Source: Asterella californica (Eukaryota > Streptophyta > Marchantiopsida > Marchantiales > Aytoniaceae). From it: DNA of 64,000 nt. A program made the position numbers and the translations under genes. Location: NCBI GenBank assembly GCA_036924285.1, contig JAYKYS010000004.1, positions 14,850,001 to 14,914,000 on the forward strand, written 5' to 3'. Positions 1-11,040 of this stretch are shown piece after piece (the stretch's first letter is position 1; the number at the start of each line of letters is the position of its first letter). Under the pieces are notes generated by a model, which did no database searches, was not told the DNA's origin, and saw only the letters and a program-made list of their open reading frames with translations.

Positions 1-735
1 TCGAACAAAAGGAGCCCTTGGAACTTGAGTTGCTATCTTGGCAGGAGCTGGAATCGGCGCTGGTACTGCAGCTTGAACGAGGACAGCAGGGGCAATACCC
101 GCAGCAGCAGCTGCTTGGGCTTGTCTCTTCTTGAATATGGACGGTCCTGTGGTTGGCTGTAAGTAAGGAGCAGCGCTGTCTTTCTGAGTCACTGGAGTTA
201 ACGGAAGGATTTCCCGCACCAGTGCTTGAGGAATAAGTTCCTGCGCCTGTAAAAGTTCCACTAAGGTAGTAACAGCTTCTACTGCCTTAGTCGCAGCTTC
301 TTCATTCGAAGAAGTAAACTGGTCTTGATCTGCAGAAGTACTTCCTACCTCTGGGTCAGGAGTAAACAACTGCGGATATAAAACAGTATTGACTTCGGGG
401 AAAGGTTTCCACCCTACTTCACTTTCTGGATGTTCGTTCTCAGCACTTAGCCGAGTGGTAACTTCTTCGAAGTCAAGTTCTCTTTGAGCAGATTCGAAAG
501 GGGTTGGAGGTAATGACTTTGGTGTCCGGGGTGAACTTGATTCACCAAGGCTTGGTTCCTTCCTCTTCCATTCTTTTGAGTTAGGTGTTCTCCAACCTCG
601 TTCTCTCTTCTTATGCTCTTCTTTCAACCGACGAGCTTCTTCCAGAATTTGTTCTCGATATTCTGCTCGTCTTTCTCGCCTCCTGTCTCTCTCAGATTGC
701 ACGTTTCCAGGAGGATCAGGCTTGCCCGTCGACAT
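1..735 (-). CDS. Retrotransposon gag-like ORF, N-terminal part, runs off the window
   Basis: Reading leftwards from an ATG at 733-735, the minus strand is open for 245 codons to the window edge without a stop. The N-terminus (MSTGKPDPPGNVQSE) is followed by a strongly charged Arg/Glu/Lys stretch likely to form a coiled coil, then a Ser/Pro-rich part, an acidic part and an Ala/Pro-rich end. An upstream ATG at 737-739 is out of frame and soon stops, so 735 is the likely start. The position, about 50 bases after a primer-binding site and next to an LTR, is where gag of an LTR retrotransposon begins. No gag domain is visible in this part, so the gag call rests on position. The element continues to the left of the window. 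Confidence 0.6.
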   Translation of the reverse strand, partial: MSTGKPDPPGNVQSERDRRRERRAEYREQILEEARRLKEEHKKRERGWRTPNSKEWKRKEPSLGESSSPRTPKSLPPTPFESAQRELDFEEVTTRLSAENEHPESEVGWKPFPEVNTVLYPQLFTPDPEVGSTSADQDQFTSSNEEAATKAVEAVTTLVELLQAQELIPQALVREILPLTPVTQKDSAAPYLQPTTGPSIFKKRQAQAAAAAGIAPAVLVQAAVPAPIPAPAKIATQVPRAPFVR

Positions 736-786
736 ACATGTCTCTGGACTTCTGTTCACTGATCTTGGATAATTTCAGCATTCGCA

Positions 787-804
787 TCCCCGGCAGCGGC
801 GCCA
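787..804 (-). other. Primer-binding site (TGGCGCC type)
   Basis: On the minus strand these 18 bases read TGGCGCCGCTGCCGGGGA. This is the form of primer-binding site found in many plant Ty3/gypsy elements, usually attributed to tRNA-Asp, with one base different from the version I know. It lies between a probable LTR end at 826 and the gag-like start at 735, which is the expected order for minus-strand reverse transcription. Confidence 0.75.
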
Positions 805-825
805 AAATTTATTCAGTCTTCTATA

Positions 826-1582
826 TGTAACACACAAGAAAACCAAAAGATGCTCGAAAGTAGTAATTTAAGGATCGAACCCACAGAGATGCAAGTAAAG
901 ATCATCCAAAAGTAGTAAACACGTGACAAAGGTGATTCTTTATAGTTGTCTTTTATTCTCACGGGCAGAAATCAGTCCCGGTAGAGATCAAACTCAGATC
1001 TATCCAACAAGACAGAGTTGATAATCCTGACAAACAAACATAACAGGTACTGAACAGGTCAGGGACCTCAAGAAACAGATAAACAACAGAGAAACAGAGC
1101 CACGGACGGAAATGTCACACGAGGAAGTACTGCTGAAGTGCTACTAAGTAGCCTCTAACAACATAAATGCTAAATATCTTCACACTGAGTTACTTTCACT
1201 ACTACTGCTCTCGGAAATCTCTGGCGAAGAAGACTCTTCTTCCGCCGAAGAACCAGATTGAACTTCTTCCTAAGTGTTCTACCAAAGAACAACTTCTTCC
1301 AAAGTCAACTTCGCCCAAAACTGTCTTCGTAGTAAACTAACTCCGCAGATGCTGGTCTATTCTCAGTCCTCGCCGTAAACGTTCTACTCTGATTTCAAAT
1401 GTCAACAGCAAATTCTTCGGCACCCAGACTAATTCCTACCACAGCAAACTACGATACTTCGTAGGTAAATCTTTCGCAGAAGACAAAACACTCAATGGCT
1501 CCGTAAACTCAGGAAATAGAAAACTCAAAAATGATAAAACACATAGAGGTCCTGAATACGAACAACACAACGCTTATATACA
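826..1582 (-). repeat. Probable 5' LTR of the minus-strand element; right edge uncertain
   Basis: Read on the minus strand, the segment ends ...GTTACA at 826, 21 bases before the primer-binding site. A TG...CA boundary is possible at 1582, giving TGTA...TACA ends and a 757-bp LTR. The right edge is weak because the TATA box would then lie almost at the LTR start; the true LTR may extend further right. A phrase resembling the conserved 'cccacagag' segment of plant LTRs occurs near 880. No second copy is in the window, so edges cannot be checked by LTR-LTR comparison. Confidence 0.45.
1573..1580 (-). promoter_or_regulatory. TATA box candidate of the LTR promoter
   Basis: The minus strand reads TATATAAG, a good plant TATA box. 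It points leftwards to the primer-binding site and gag, so it could drive the retrotransposon RNA. It lies 30 bases downstream of the stop of the 1,612-3,678 gene. Confidence 0.4.
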
Positions 1583-1611
1583 GATTTTCCCGAAGATGAC
1601 GGATCTTCTTC

Positions 1612-3678
1612 CTAAGAAGTCGGGACTACTTCTGGTCCGCCGGATGAAGGTCCTGTGTCCGAAACGACACCAGAAACGACACCGCTTTCTACCGCTAGCT
1701 CTCTACCTATCTCACAAACTGAGAACTCTACGGTTGCTCTAACCTCCCTAAGCTCTCTAACTACTCGCTGTCCTAGCCTAGCTACCCGGTTCCTAGCTGA
1801 AGTACCCTCCGCATCTGCAGCTAAGAACTCCTCTCTAACCTGACGAAGAAATCTCAATTCTTCGGTGTCTAGCTCAACGGCGAAGTAGTTCTTCAACACC
1901 GGCTCGACCCTACTCCGAAGTTGAGCACTCAGCTCCTCGGCCTTGATGACTCGCTGCTTTAGATCCTCGTTTTCCTTTGTCATCTGTGCGACGACATCCA
2001 GGTTCCTGTCCCGTTGAAGTCGTACCTCGTCCAACTCCTTCTTCGTCAAAGAAAGAACCTTCTCATGTTCCTTCTCTCTATCCAACTTCTGCCGAAGAAG
2101 AACCTCTTTCTCCGCTTTCTCGTTCTTCAACTCCTCCATCTTCGCCTGGGTCTCCTTCTGCGCCATGAGGAGAGCTGCTCGTAAGTTGTCCTTCTCCTCC
2201 TTCCAGTTCCCTCGGCCGAAGTGCATCGTCTGTACCAACTCTGCTAGGTTCAGCTTCCGGCCGACCACTTCTTCGTATGTCCCGCGGTTTCCCTCTAAGC
2301 TGTACAACAGGGGTGCGACCACCTCCTACACATACTTCGCCGAAGAGACAAGCTGGTCTACCTCCCTCATTGCCGATAGAGCAAAATTAGTCTTTGGTGA
2401 AGTATCCACGCTCTTCTCCGTTCGAGGAGTGTCAACTTCGTCAGCTTCCTCAGTCGCTTCTTCTTCTACTGGCTCGTCATCGGCGCGAACGGTCCTTGTC
2501 ATCTTCATCTTCTTCCGCGACTTCTGTGTCGACCTCGGTGTCTCTTCCAGAGGTTTCTTCCTCCCACTTCTGCGCACTGGAGGAGATACCTCTACTACAT
2601 CATCATCTTCGGCCGGAGTAACTGCTTCGGGCGTCTTCTCTGCAGCTGGTGTTGAAGTCGATGCCTCCTGCCTCGGCGTTGTTTCCATTGCTACTTCGGT
2701 CCTCGGCTCTTCGGCGATGACTTCATCGAAGAACTTCTCGAGATTTACATCTCGGGCTGGAGTCTGTATCACTTGGAATTCATCTTCCTCGGCAATTGCG
2801 GTAAAGCCTAACTTCGTCTGTTGTGCCTCAGATAGCAACCCCATCCCCATATAGAACACCGATACAAAGGGTCCTATGTACGCCAAGTCATTCGCGTTCC
2901 AAAGCTTCAGCACATGTCGGTGGATGATCCTCGCCCAATGTGCTCTTCTTCCGGCGAAGAGCTGCTCAATGAAGTTGATCTGCCAATTCGACATGTACGT
3001 TGTTCTTCTTGGCCTGAAGATCGCCATAATCGCATCTGCTACTTCTCTCTTCTTCGGCTCGCAGTAATCGCTTGTTCGGTAGCCGTTCCTCCCTAGAGGC
3101 AATTCCCTGAAGAGATTCGGGAAGTTCTTCACTGCTTCGGGTGAAGCAGCGGCGGACACACTATCGAAGAGAAGATCGCCTTCTCTGCCTGCATCGTCAG
3201 TCCCCAAGACGCCGGACCAGTGATCTTCGGTCCAGTTACACGGTCGCCCATAGTTGTTATCGGCCGGATGCTGCTTGCAAACCTTCAACTCATGTACCAA
3301 TTTGGAAGAGACCATTCCCCACCAAGGAAGTAAGAGGAATGCCAACCCCATCTCCTCGAGCTCCTTGTCATAGCGGCGAAGAGCTAGTCGATTAACTTCA
3401 AAGGCTCGGAGCCTCGGCGCCTTAGTCGTCTGCATCCCGCGCATCCCTAGGATCACTGCAACGATCTTCGCTACAAACGGATTCTTCGCTGCAATCTCTT
3501 CCTCGCCCGTAACTGACGTACTTCCTCGCAAATTGGCTTCCTCGCCCGTAACTGACGTACTTCGGCGTTCGGTAAATGCGGCTCTCTGCGCCCTGCTATC
3601 GCTCGCTCTGGGAATAGTAAAAGAGTAAAGTAAACAACTTGTTACCTTGCTTATATCCCGCGATAGGCTTTCCTGCAC
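1612..3678 (-). pseudogene. Transposon-associated coiled-coil protein with one in-frame UAG
   Basis: The frame is open from 3678 to 2329, has a TAG at 2326-2328, and continues in the same frame to a stop at 1612-1614, about 688 codons in all. Order: a variable N-terminus with a 13-residue direct repeat (39-bp units from 3501 and 3540, containing TSVTGEE); a globular part rich in Trp, His and Tyr (WWGMVSSKLV, then CEPKKRE...IFRPRR, then HWARIIHRHV); a Ser/Pro/acidic linker with basic patches; and, after the TAG, a long Glu/Lys/Arg coiled coil. The globular part aligns by eye with the pseudogene at 5,190-8,754 (EP-K-R, Y, F-E, W-H-V, YxxxGxLxExQ). The layout resembles plant-wide 'putative plant transposon protein' families, but this is inference. 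The open frame begins after a TAA without a clear ATG, so the true start may be in an upstream exon or at a later Met. A single point change separates it from an intact gene. Confidence 0.55.
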
Positions 3679-5189
3679 GAGCCGAAGTTAGGGTTTTCCT
3701 CTTGACGACTGACATTCTTCCGTCGACTGTAACTTCGTCGTTCGGTCTCCGATTGCCTCGCACAACATACCGTTAGAAAGGTCTTCGCCCGAGGAATTCA
3801 TCTATGAGAAAATCATCTTTCAGTGTCTCCATAGATTCGATAAATTCCTCCAGAACTGAGATTCTTCTCTAAACTTCTAATTAACACTATTCTACTCATA
3901 TCGGTTATCTTCTATCATCTATTCTTCTTATTTACTTTACAACTAATCAATTAATTAACAAAAACGAAAAACCAAGGCTTCACAGTCGTATCTTTCATTG
4001 TAGATCATTTTCGGGTTGTAATATTGACTATGTATTAGTTGGCGACTCAATTGTTCTGTTCTAGTTGAGCGCTTATGTGTATTGTTTCGCATAGAGTCTT
4101 TCATTATGTCTCAAAGATTTTTTGAGTTCTTCTAGTCTTATCAGTGCTTTGTGTCTCCTTAGGTGTTAAAATTCTAGCGGAAAAAGAATGGATGAAGAAA
4201 AGACAAAAATCAAACCTCTTTTTGCTCTCATTGGTCTACTTTTGGACCAATGGCGTTCTTGTGACTCCTTGCACCGTTTTCTGTAGTTTCATGAGGCTTC
4301 GAAGGTCCATTCGAGCGATGAATGACATGGTTAGAAAGCTCTCGATTAAGACTACATGTTGTGCGCATACACATCGCTGTCAAAGGTACACCACACAGTT
4401 GGGAACCAGGCCTGTGCCACCTGATCTTCCGAGCTTCTCAAATCCACATCTTCCTAGAGAGACTAGAAGACTGGAAAGGCTGGCAGAATGCACGAGAAGA
4501 CGTGAGGGTCCTTTACGGGTCTCTTCTGTCCGACCCATAGCAGTCTATTTCTTCTTCTTCCCGAACTTAGAAGAGAGTTGTGAGAGGTCTTGCTGGAAGA
4601 ATCTGGAGAGAATGGTTGAGGGTCATGTCTTCCCGTCATGCAGCAAGCTTCTTCTGAGTGTGTAGACTTCTCACCTCTCTTCATGAGAGAGGTGAGAAGT
4701 CAGAAGAACTGAGTGCGAATGTCTTGTGTCTGTTGTGAGGTTAGATTGCGTGTAGGAAGCAAAAGACAGGTGAGATCAGTGAAGGGAAGCATGGCTTCGG
4801 GAAGTCTTCCGAGAACGTTATTGAATCGGAAGCTGTCTCGGGAGTCTTCCCAGAGGCCACTGTCACCGCAGGAGCTCCGAACATCTTCTGAACCTTTCAT
4901 ACGCTCTACTTCTCGCATATCTTGTCTCTTCTGTTAGGAAGTAGGATGAAAGGTGGGTTATCTTCTAAGAATCCATGCGAGGCCTTGCTTAGTTAGGATT
5001 GTTTAGATATAGCTCGGAAGACGAGAGCTACTTAGGAAGCACTGTTTGGATCTCGGAAGACGGAGTAGCTGTCTTTTGGAAGACTAGATTCGTCTTTTGA
5101 GAGTGGAAGCTAGACTATGAGAACTTGAGAAAGACTGAGCCTTCGGCTCACAATAAGTGCGTGTGGCTTAGTGCAACAGAGTTTCAAGT
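3679..5189. other. Intergenic stretch without a supportable gene
   Basis: Short open frames occur on both strands but none shows domain-like composition. Bases 3,850-4,150 are AT-rich; 4,400-5,160 are rich in GAAGAC/GTCTTC and AGAAG motifs like the pseudogene that follows, so this may be the untranslated leader or LTR of the same mobile family. Confidence 0.5.
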
Positions 5190-8100
5190 ATGTCAATGCA
5201 TCCTCGAGGGTTGGTGTTATCGGTAGCCGAACTGGCCGAGGTCAAACCCTTCATCAAGGAGTCGGGTCTCGACTTCTTCCTGTGGGATTGGAACCTCGCC
5301 GACCAAGGTCTTCTGGAGGAGGTTTGGGCAGCCTTACCGCCTCCCAATCGTGTATCTGCGAAGGCAGGAGTAGCTCGTGGAAGACCATCTTCCTGGACAG
5401 AGGAGTGGTGGCGCAAGACTTTCACATGCCAGAATCTGAGAACCGAGGTTATTGGCTCGAGAAGATCTTACCCATGATCTCGGGTAACTGACATGTGCCG
5501 AGGAGTACATCTTGTCTCTTCCTGGAGGACAGACAGGGAAGAAACGGATGAAAGATTGAATCTTACCGGGAGCCGCAGAAGCGTCTTCTGACGAAGCTGT
5601 TCCTTCACCTCTTTCCTAAGGGGAAGGCACAGAAGACGAGGTACCTTGGAGATCAGGACGTGGAGTTCCTGGAAGCGGTGTGTGTCGGAAAGAACGTCAA
5701 CTGGGGCACGTTCTTCCATGCTTATGTACAGGCATAGCTAGTGTACTTAGGTACCCCGGCAGGAGGACATCTTACTTCATTCTTCTGTTACCTGTACGTG
5801 GCCAAGGGGGATCTCACGGAAGATCAGTTGGCGAGATATGGACCAACAAGGCAGCACGAGGCGAAGGAGGAGACCTCGGGAGAAGACGATCGAGCAGCAG
5901 CAATGACTCTCCCTCTCACTCTGATGCCGCAGATGAGACCTGGTACTCATCAGAAGACGCTTTTGGTGAGGGAAGACGACTCCAGTGGGCCGGAAGACGC
6001 GACATCACCAAGGAAGATGGGTCCTAGGAGTGTACCTAAGAAGACCACCTCCTTCTTGATCATTCATTCTGGATCGGAGTCCGACTCACAGGAGGAGTCC
6101 TTGAGTACCCGAGCTGCACAGAAGATCGCTTCTGCAACACCAAGGAGTCTTCCGAAGACTCCAGAAGACGAAGGTTGGATGGATACTCCTACTGTGATGT
6201 GAGGAAGCGCAGTAAAGAGGACTGCTTCTGTCATGGGGAGGGATCTTCCACCCCGGAAGATGAGAAGAGTAACATCTTCCCGTTGTCGGAGTGTAATCCG
6301 TCTACCTAGGAAAGCGCCGGGCTTCTGGCTGTGGTTGTTCACTCAAGAGGTTGGCTTTCAGGTCACAATAGGGCTATAAACACTCACACAGATGTGTAAG
6401 ATCTAGTAATATACCCAGAAGGCGAAATTCAGGTCTAGCTGGCAGTAATAGGATTCGGCGGTGAACTTTGACACTCACGGAGAGGAAAGCTATGAAGGTT
6501 TAGACCTCTAAACTTCCCCTACATGCAAATGAGGTACTACTGAACTCACAGACGAAATTTCAGCCTGAGATCAAATTCTGACACGGACATATGAACAGAA
6601 AAGTTTTGAGCAAGAAAACTACGGCAATTTCTGGTACCTAGCTGGCTATTTCAACCTATAACAGGAGTTTGGCTCGATCAATTTCGAAGTTTCTTACAGG
6701 ATTTGCAGTCTACAGGGTGCTGAACATCCCTGTGAAGTTGGGACTCCTGAATGTACACAGAACTGTAGATCTCTTCCTCTGAAGTCGCTGCTCTAGATTA
6801 AGAGCTTTTCAGACCCCCTCAGCTTCAGCGGCCGCCCCGAATTACTCAGTTGCTCAATCGATATGAAACTTTTTGTGAAATCGTAGCCCTGCTGGCGGAG
6901 AACACAACCTCGAAGTTTTGAAGCAATTTCCTCAAATCTGCTGCGAGTGACACTGAAAACCCTAAATCCAACCAAAATGATTCAATTCTAGCACAATCCG
7001 AACTTCAATTGCTCATAACTCCGTCTTTATTGACTCAAATCGATCGAAATTTTCACTGGAAGTGCTTGGCATGACGAGCTCTCTCTCCTGTGCTCTCCGA
7101 TTTCGAAGATCCCTCACCAAATGCTCGAACTCCACTCTAGAGCTCTGTTTCTAAATTTAGAGTTTAACAAAAGACAAAAACGGACCAATGGGAGTTCATA
7201 GCTCCACTTGGTTGTCCTTTAGTACCCTAAACCACGTGGAAACTTAGTTTTACTCATAGGCTACCACGTCAAGCCCCCTAGAGTGCCAGCGTAAAACTTA
7301 AATTACTTAAAATGACACGCAGCCCCGAAAAATAACTTAAATCAGCTAGAAAGCGTGCATGGACGACACGCAAATACAACCCATGAGCTTAAGCCCTATC
7401 AACATGGTAATCAACCTACTAAGACTCAAAATAGTGTTAACACCGTATGCAAAGGTGTCAAACATATACATAAACGACTAGAAGTAATATAAGCTAACTT
7501 CTAGAACTACTAAACTCAAGCGTCGGAGTAGAAATATAACATGTAGCCGTCAAGTAGCGCGACACCGTGCGTAGAAACAGAAGACCATAGTGGTGGAAGA
7601 GGCGTCTTTGCCTCTGGAAGACAAGGAAGGCACCTCCGTTCGAATCGTGGAGATGAGTCTGTCTTCCGCGGAAAGAAGACTGGAGGAGTTCAGTGCCTTC
7701 CACTCAGAGATCCAGCCAGCTATGGAGTTGATGGAGAAGAGAGCGATGGCTCAAGAGAAGCCACTACAGCCTGGATTTGGTCTGTGCACCCTGATGCGGC
7801 AGGAAGAAGACCAGAAGAAGGTAGAAGCACTAGAAGCCAACCTTCGCACCACGGAGAAGCTCACAGCGAAGTACAAGACGGAAGCAGCCGCTTCTGCCAA
7901 GGAGTTAGCGCAGCTGAAGAAGAGCAACCAGGAGTTGCAGGCGTGTTTACAGCAACGTGAGCAGGAGGTTCTGTGAGTACGGGGTAAGATCACCGCCCTT
8001 GCAAAGGAGAAGACGACATGGAAGACGCTGAGAGAAGCCGCAGAAGCGCAGACTGCAACCGAGAAGACGCAGCGAGAAGCAGCGGAAGCTCGTGCGCAGG

Positions 8101-8754
8101 GGATGTTAGCTCAATCGGTGGAAGCGCTTCGGAAGAAGTTTAACTTCACCGCGGGTAGGAAGCTTCTTATCTTAGCTAGGGAATGGGACGACAGATCTAG
8201 AGCGATGTTGGTAGAGTGCAAGGAGAGCACGTTTCGGTACTTGGATCGACAGATAGAGGGAGTGAAGACACTCTATGGTCTTCTCTTGATTCCGCCACCC
8301 GCAACTGCATCTTCCCAAGCACCAGCACCATCGACCGGATCAGACTTGGAGAAGGAGGAGCTCGACCTCGCTGTCCACTTGGTAGTGACAGCGTTGGAAG
8401 CCGAGAAGACCCCGGAAGACAAGGTGTCTTCTGGAAGACAGGAAGAAGAGCTCTTCCCAGATATTCCGAGTGGAGGAAGCAACTTCCCCGGACCCCTATG
8501 AGGTCACCATGACTCACAGTGTCGAACTAGTGTCTCAGAAGAGCGAGGAAGCTCAAGTCGACCCAGCTTCCCAGAAGACGCTTCCGTCTTCCGAAGCAGA
8601 AGCAGAAGCAGCAGAGCCAACGACGAATGTTGAGGAGGAAGTCACCTCAGTGACACCCGAGGTAATTGCAGGGCTTCCCAGCTTATCAAAAGCCGAGTTA
8701 GGAGTTCATGTAGGATCGGATCAAATGGAGATTGCATCCGAGCAATTAGAGTAG
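5190..8754 (+). pseudogene. Coiled-coil transposon-associated gene, broken and split by an LTR
   Basis: Starting at an ATG (MSMHPRGLVLSVAELAEVK) the plus strand encodes a protein related to the 1,612-3,678 gene. It has a Trp-rich part (WTEEWWRKTF), then REPQKRLLTKLFLHLFPKG, W-GTFFHAYVQA and SFFCYLYVAKGDLTEDQL, then a Ser/acidic linker, a long Lys/Glu coiled coil (7,590-8,160), and a conserved C-terminal region starting MLAQSVEALRKKFNFTAGRK. Damage: a frameshift near 5,420 and others near 5,500-5,600, TAG at 5735, TGA near 6,200, the LTR at 6,284-7,564, TAG at 7572, TGA at 7974 and a frameshift near 8,465. Taking out the LTR and one copy of its 4-bp duplication puts both sides back in one frame, which shows the LTR landed in this reading frame. 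At least two of the stops could come from CGA to TGA change. An inverted copy of the C-terminal part lies at 13,037-13,745. Confidence 0.7.
6284..7564 (-). mobile_element. Solo LTR of a Ty3/gypsy element, 1,281 bp, copy 1
   Basis: The segment starts TGTCGGAG and ends GCGCGACA, so both strands have TG...CA ends with TGTCG/CGACA inverted termini. It is flanked by CCGT (6280-6283) and CCGT (7565-7568), a 4-bp target-site duplication. No gag or pol adjoins it. By eye it differs at only two positions (near 6358 and 7311) from the LTR at 26,197-27,477. That LTR adjoins minus-strand gag, which gives the orientation. An intact element probably inserted here and lost its interior by LTR-LTR recombination. 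Confidence 0.85.
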
Positions 8755-10411
8755 GCAGCAAAGCGCATAAGACAAGTTGACTTGTCCAAACTTAGTAGGG
8801 ACCAAACATGCTATCTTAGGAGGTGGCAGTTTTAGTGTAATATTAGATAGATGACCATGTGGCAGAGTAGGCAGCGCAGGAGTAGTAAGGTCGATGGCTA
8901 ATTAGGAAGGGGAACCGCTTGCATGTGGGGTGGCAGCCTTCTGACAGCGCCCATCTCTCTCTGGTTGTAGTCGAGGATTGGAGGAGATTCCCTCTGTGTC
9001 TCAAGGCAGGTGCATAAGTAGGATTACAGAGTATGAATTCGGACTGCTGCACACTCATACACATTTTACGGTGCAGACAGATCGGCACACTATGGACACA
9101 TATGCCTCATTGTGAGTAGGAACATTTTATACATCCAGCACAGGAGACGCATTTGTGCACACACTACACCCGATGTTAGAGACATACGAATAGATTGAGA
9201 TTACACCGGAGGGATCTGCATGCTAGTTACCAGCAGTGGTTCGAAGATGTAGATGGAGATAGTGGACAGTTTAGGAGCAAGGAACGGCATCCTCGTGTAG
9301 TCCTGTTGGCTAGACTGGTGTGTCAAGGAGTAGGAGCAGAAAGTAGAGAGAGTGAGCTTCCCAACACCAATGTGCCTTCTTCTCGAGGAATGGATTGCTG
9401 ATTTGAGTGCAGAAGCTTTGTCTGTGTCTTCTGGGTGGGGGATTTTCTTGAATTCACTCCCGGTTGTGCATGGGAAGCGTTTTTCTTGAGTGGCGGTGAC
9501 TGTTAGCAGTTGTGCAGATTTGCAGCTTGGCTTGTCCAGTAGAGCACTTCGGATCCACGTACGGATGGTCTTATGGGTAAGATCCCAGAAGACAGAGTAG
9601 TCGGAGCAGCAAGAGAAGAAGAAAGAAGCCTTCTTTCCACAGCAGAAGACGACATCCTCAAGTAGAAGACGGTGTAACTGTACACAAGTTTGTTGTCTTC
9701 CTCCCCAAACTATTACAAGCAGGGATGGCTTGTTAGTCAAGATCTGAACTAGAAGCCTGTCGGAGTCTTAATTTCTTATTCTTATCTTGTCTTTCTCTCG
9801 TTTAGATTTTCCCTTCTTCCCCATCTTCTCCCATCTTCCCCATCTTCTTACCTTCTTCTAGTGAGCTTCCGAGACTTCTATTGAGCTTCCGTGAAGGTGA
9901 ATGTCGTTGTAGTGCTGCAAGAAGACCGTTTCCGTAGGCAGAAGCCTGGGAAGGCTACATCACATGGGGCATACACCCTGTGATGAATCTAACCCGTTGG
10001 AATGTGAGAGAGAGCAAGGTGTAACAGCCGTTGCTGGTCGACTTTTACGAAGCAAGAGTAGTCTTCTGGAGGTGTGAGAAGCCGAGTTGAACCCCTAGAA
10101 GCCGAGAATTGCTTCGAGAAGTCCGTACTGAGAAGACCGGAAGAAGTAACCTGGAAGCAGGAAGCGTCTTCCCAAGCTTCTCTGTGGATAGTTGTGTGAT
10201 ATTTTAGTTAGTAGTTGTTTGTTTAGGTCAAGAGCACCTTCTGGAGGGTCTGGAAGTCATGAGGTTTTGTGAGAAGACGGGATTTCTAGACAAAACCCGT
10301 GTGTTTGTGTGTTTGAAAAGATCTTAGAACTTAGAGCAGCGTTACTTGTGCAAATCCTCTATGAGAACGATATCTTTTATACTAAATAGGCAAAAGGAGT
10401 AATCTTGCGAC
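8085..10411 (+). repeat. Left arm of a 2.3-kb inverted repeat (copy 1)
   Basis: This arm matches the reverse complement of 11,397-13,745 at moderate identity. Landmarks pair in order: the MLAQSV ORF start (8103 and 13726), a segment containing TAACCCGTTGGAATGTGAG (near 9,990 and 11,830), and the inner ends reading (minus) GTCGCAAGATTACTCC versus (plus) GACGCAGGATTTCTCC. The arm holds the C-terminal third of the pseudogene and about 1.6 kb without a supportable gene. The inner ends may be LTR starts, so the arms could be two related element ends facing away from each other. Confidence 0.75.
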
Positions 10412-10432
10412 ACTATACTAGCACCCTTGTAA

Positions 10433-10813
10433 TCAATCCTTCCCAAAACTGGAAGGAGATGATAGTAAAGACTTCAGCTTCCTTATCGCATCAGTATGCT
10501 CTTCCTCCCATCTGAACTTACGACCCGTACGCAACAATCCATACAACGGATCCGCCACATGCGCATAATGAGGAATCCAAATCTGGTAGAATACACAAGC
10601 ACCCAAAAATCTTCTTACTTCTGTCAGCGAGTTGCAAACCTCCTTCATCCTTCCAATCGCATCCACCTTGTTCGGATCTGGCTTCCGACCAAACAATCCA
10701 CACAAATGACCAAGGATCAAAACCTCTCTAATCTCCTGCGTCTCAATTTCTCTCAGTACACATCCCTCGATCCGTCTCTTCTCAAACCGTCTTAACTTGT
10801 GCGTAGCCTGCAC
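10433..10813 (-). pseudogene. Gypsy reverse transcriptase fragment (thumb/connection region)
   Basis: A 126-residue open frame lies in the spacer of the inverted repeat. It carries EVLILGHLCGLFGRKPDPNK, then EVRRFLGACVFYQIWIPHYA and ADPLYGLL, the region just after the RT catalytic core in Ty3/gypsy pol. It is clearly related to the same stretch of the 21,752-23,701 pol (GRKPCPNKVDAI, FLGACVFYHIWIPHFAHVA) but is not identical to it. There is no catalytic core, RNase H or integrase, so it is a fragment. Confidence 0.8.
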
Positions 10814-11040
10814 AGATCTGAACCCGATGACACCTTGCGCGCGTGTATTGGACTTCCCAGTTCTCTAAAACGTCCACCGACAGATCACAAGAACAAGCAA
10901 GCCTCTTAAGCAACCCCCTTGTATCAGTCTCTGTACGTACGAAGTTCTCTCAATGATAATGAAGTAGACCCCTTGCGTCTTTGATATAACGCCTGAAGTC
11001 TCAAATACCCAATCAGTAAGTAAACTAAGGTCTAGCTTGA

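Noticed and set aside
867..880. GGATCGAACCC, resembling the T-arm of a tRNA
   Set aside because: No acceptor or anticodon stem can be formed around it; it lies in the LTR where a similar phrase is common.
2165..2854. Plus-strand frame of 229 codons, Ser/Thr/Phe-rich
   Set aside because: It is antisense to the Glu/Lys-rich coiled-coil and acidic linker of the 1,612-3,678 gene; GAA and GAG codons read backwards as TTC and CTC.
3680..3700. GTTAGGGTTTT-like word, suggesting telomere repeat
   Set aside because: A single occurrence near one gene start, not an array.
9201..9740. Minus-strand frame of 179 codons inside the left inverted-repeat arm (copied at 29,114)
   Set aside because: The corresponding region in the right arm does not keep the frame, and composition is irregular.
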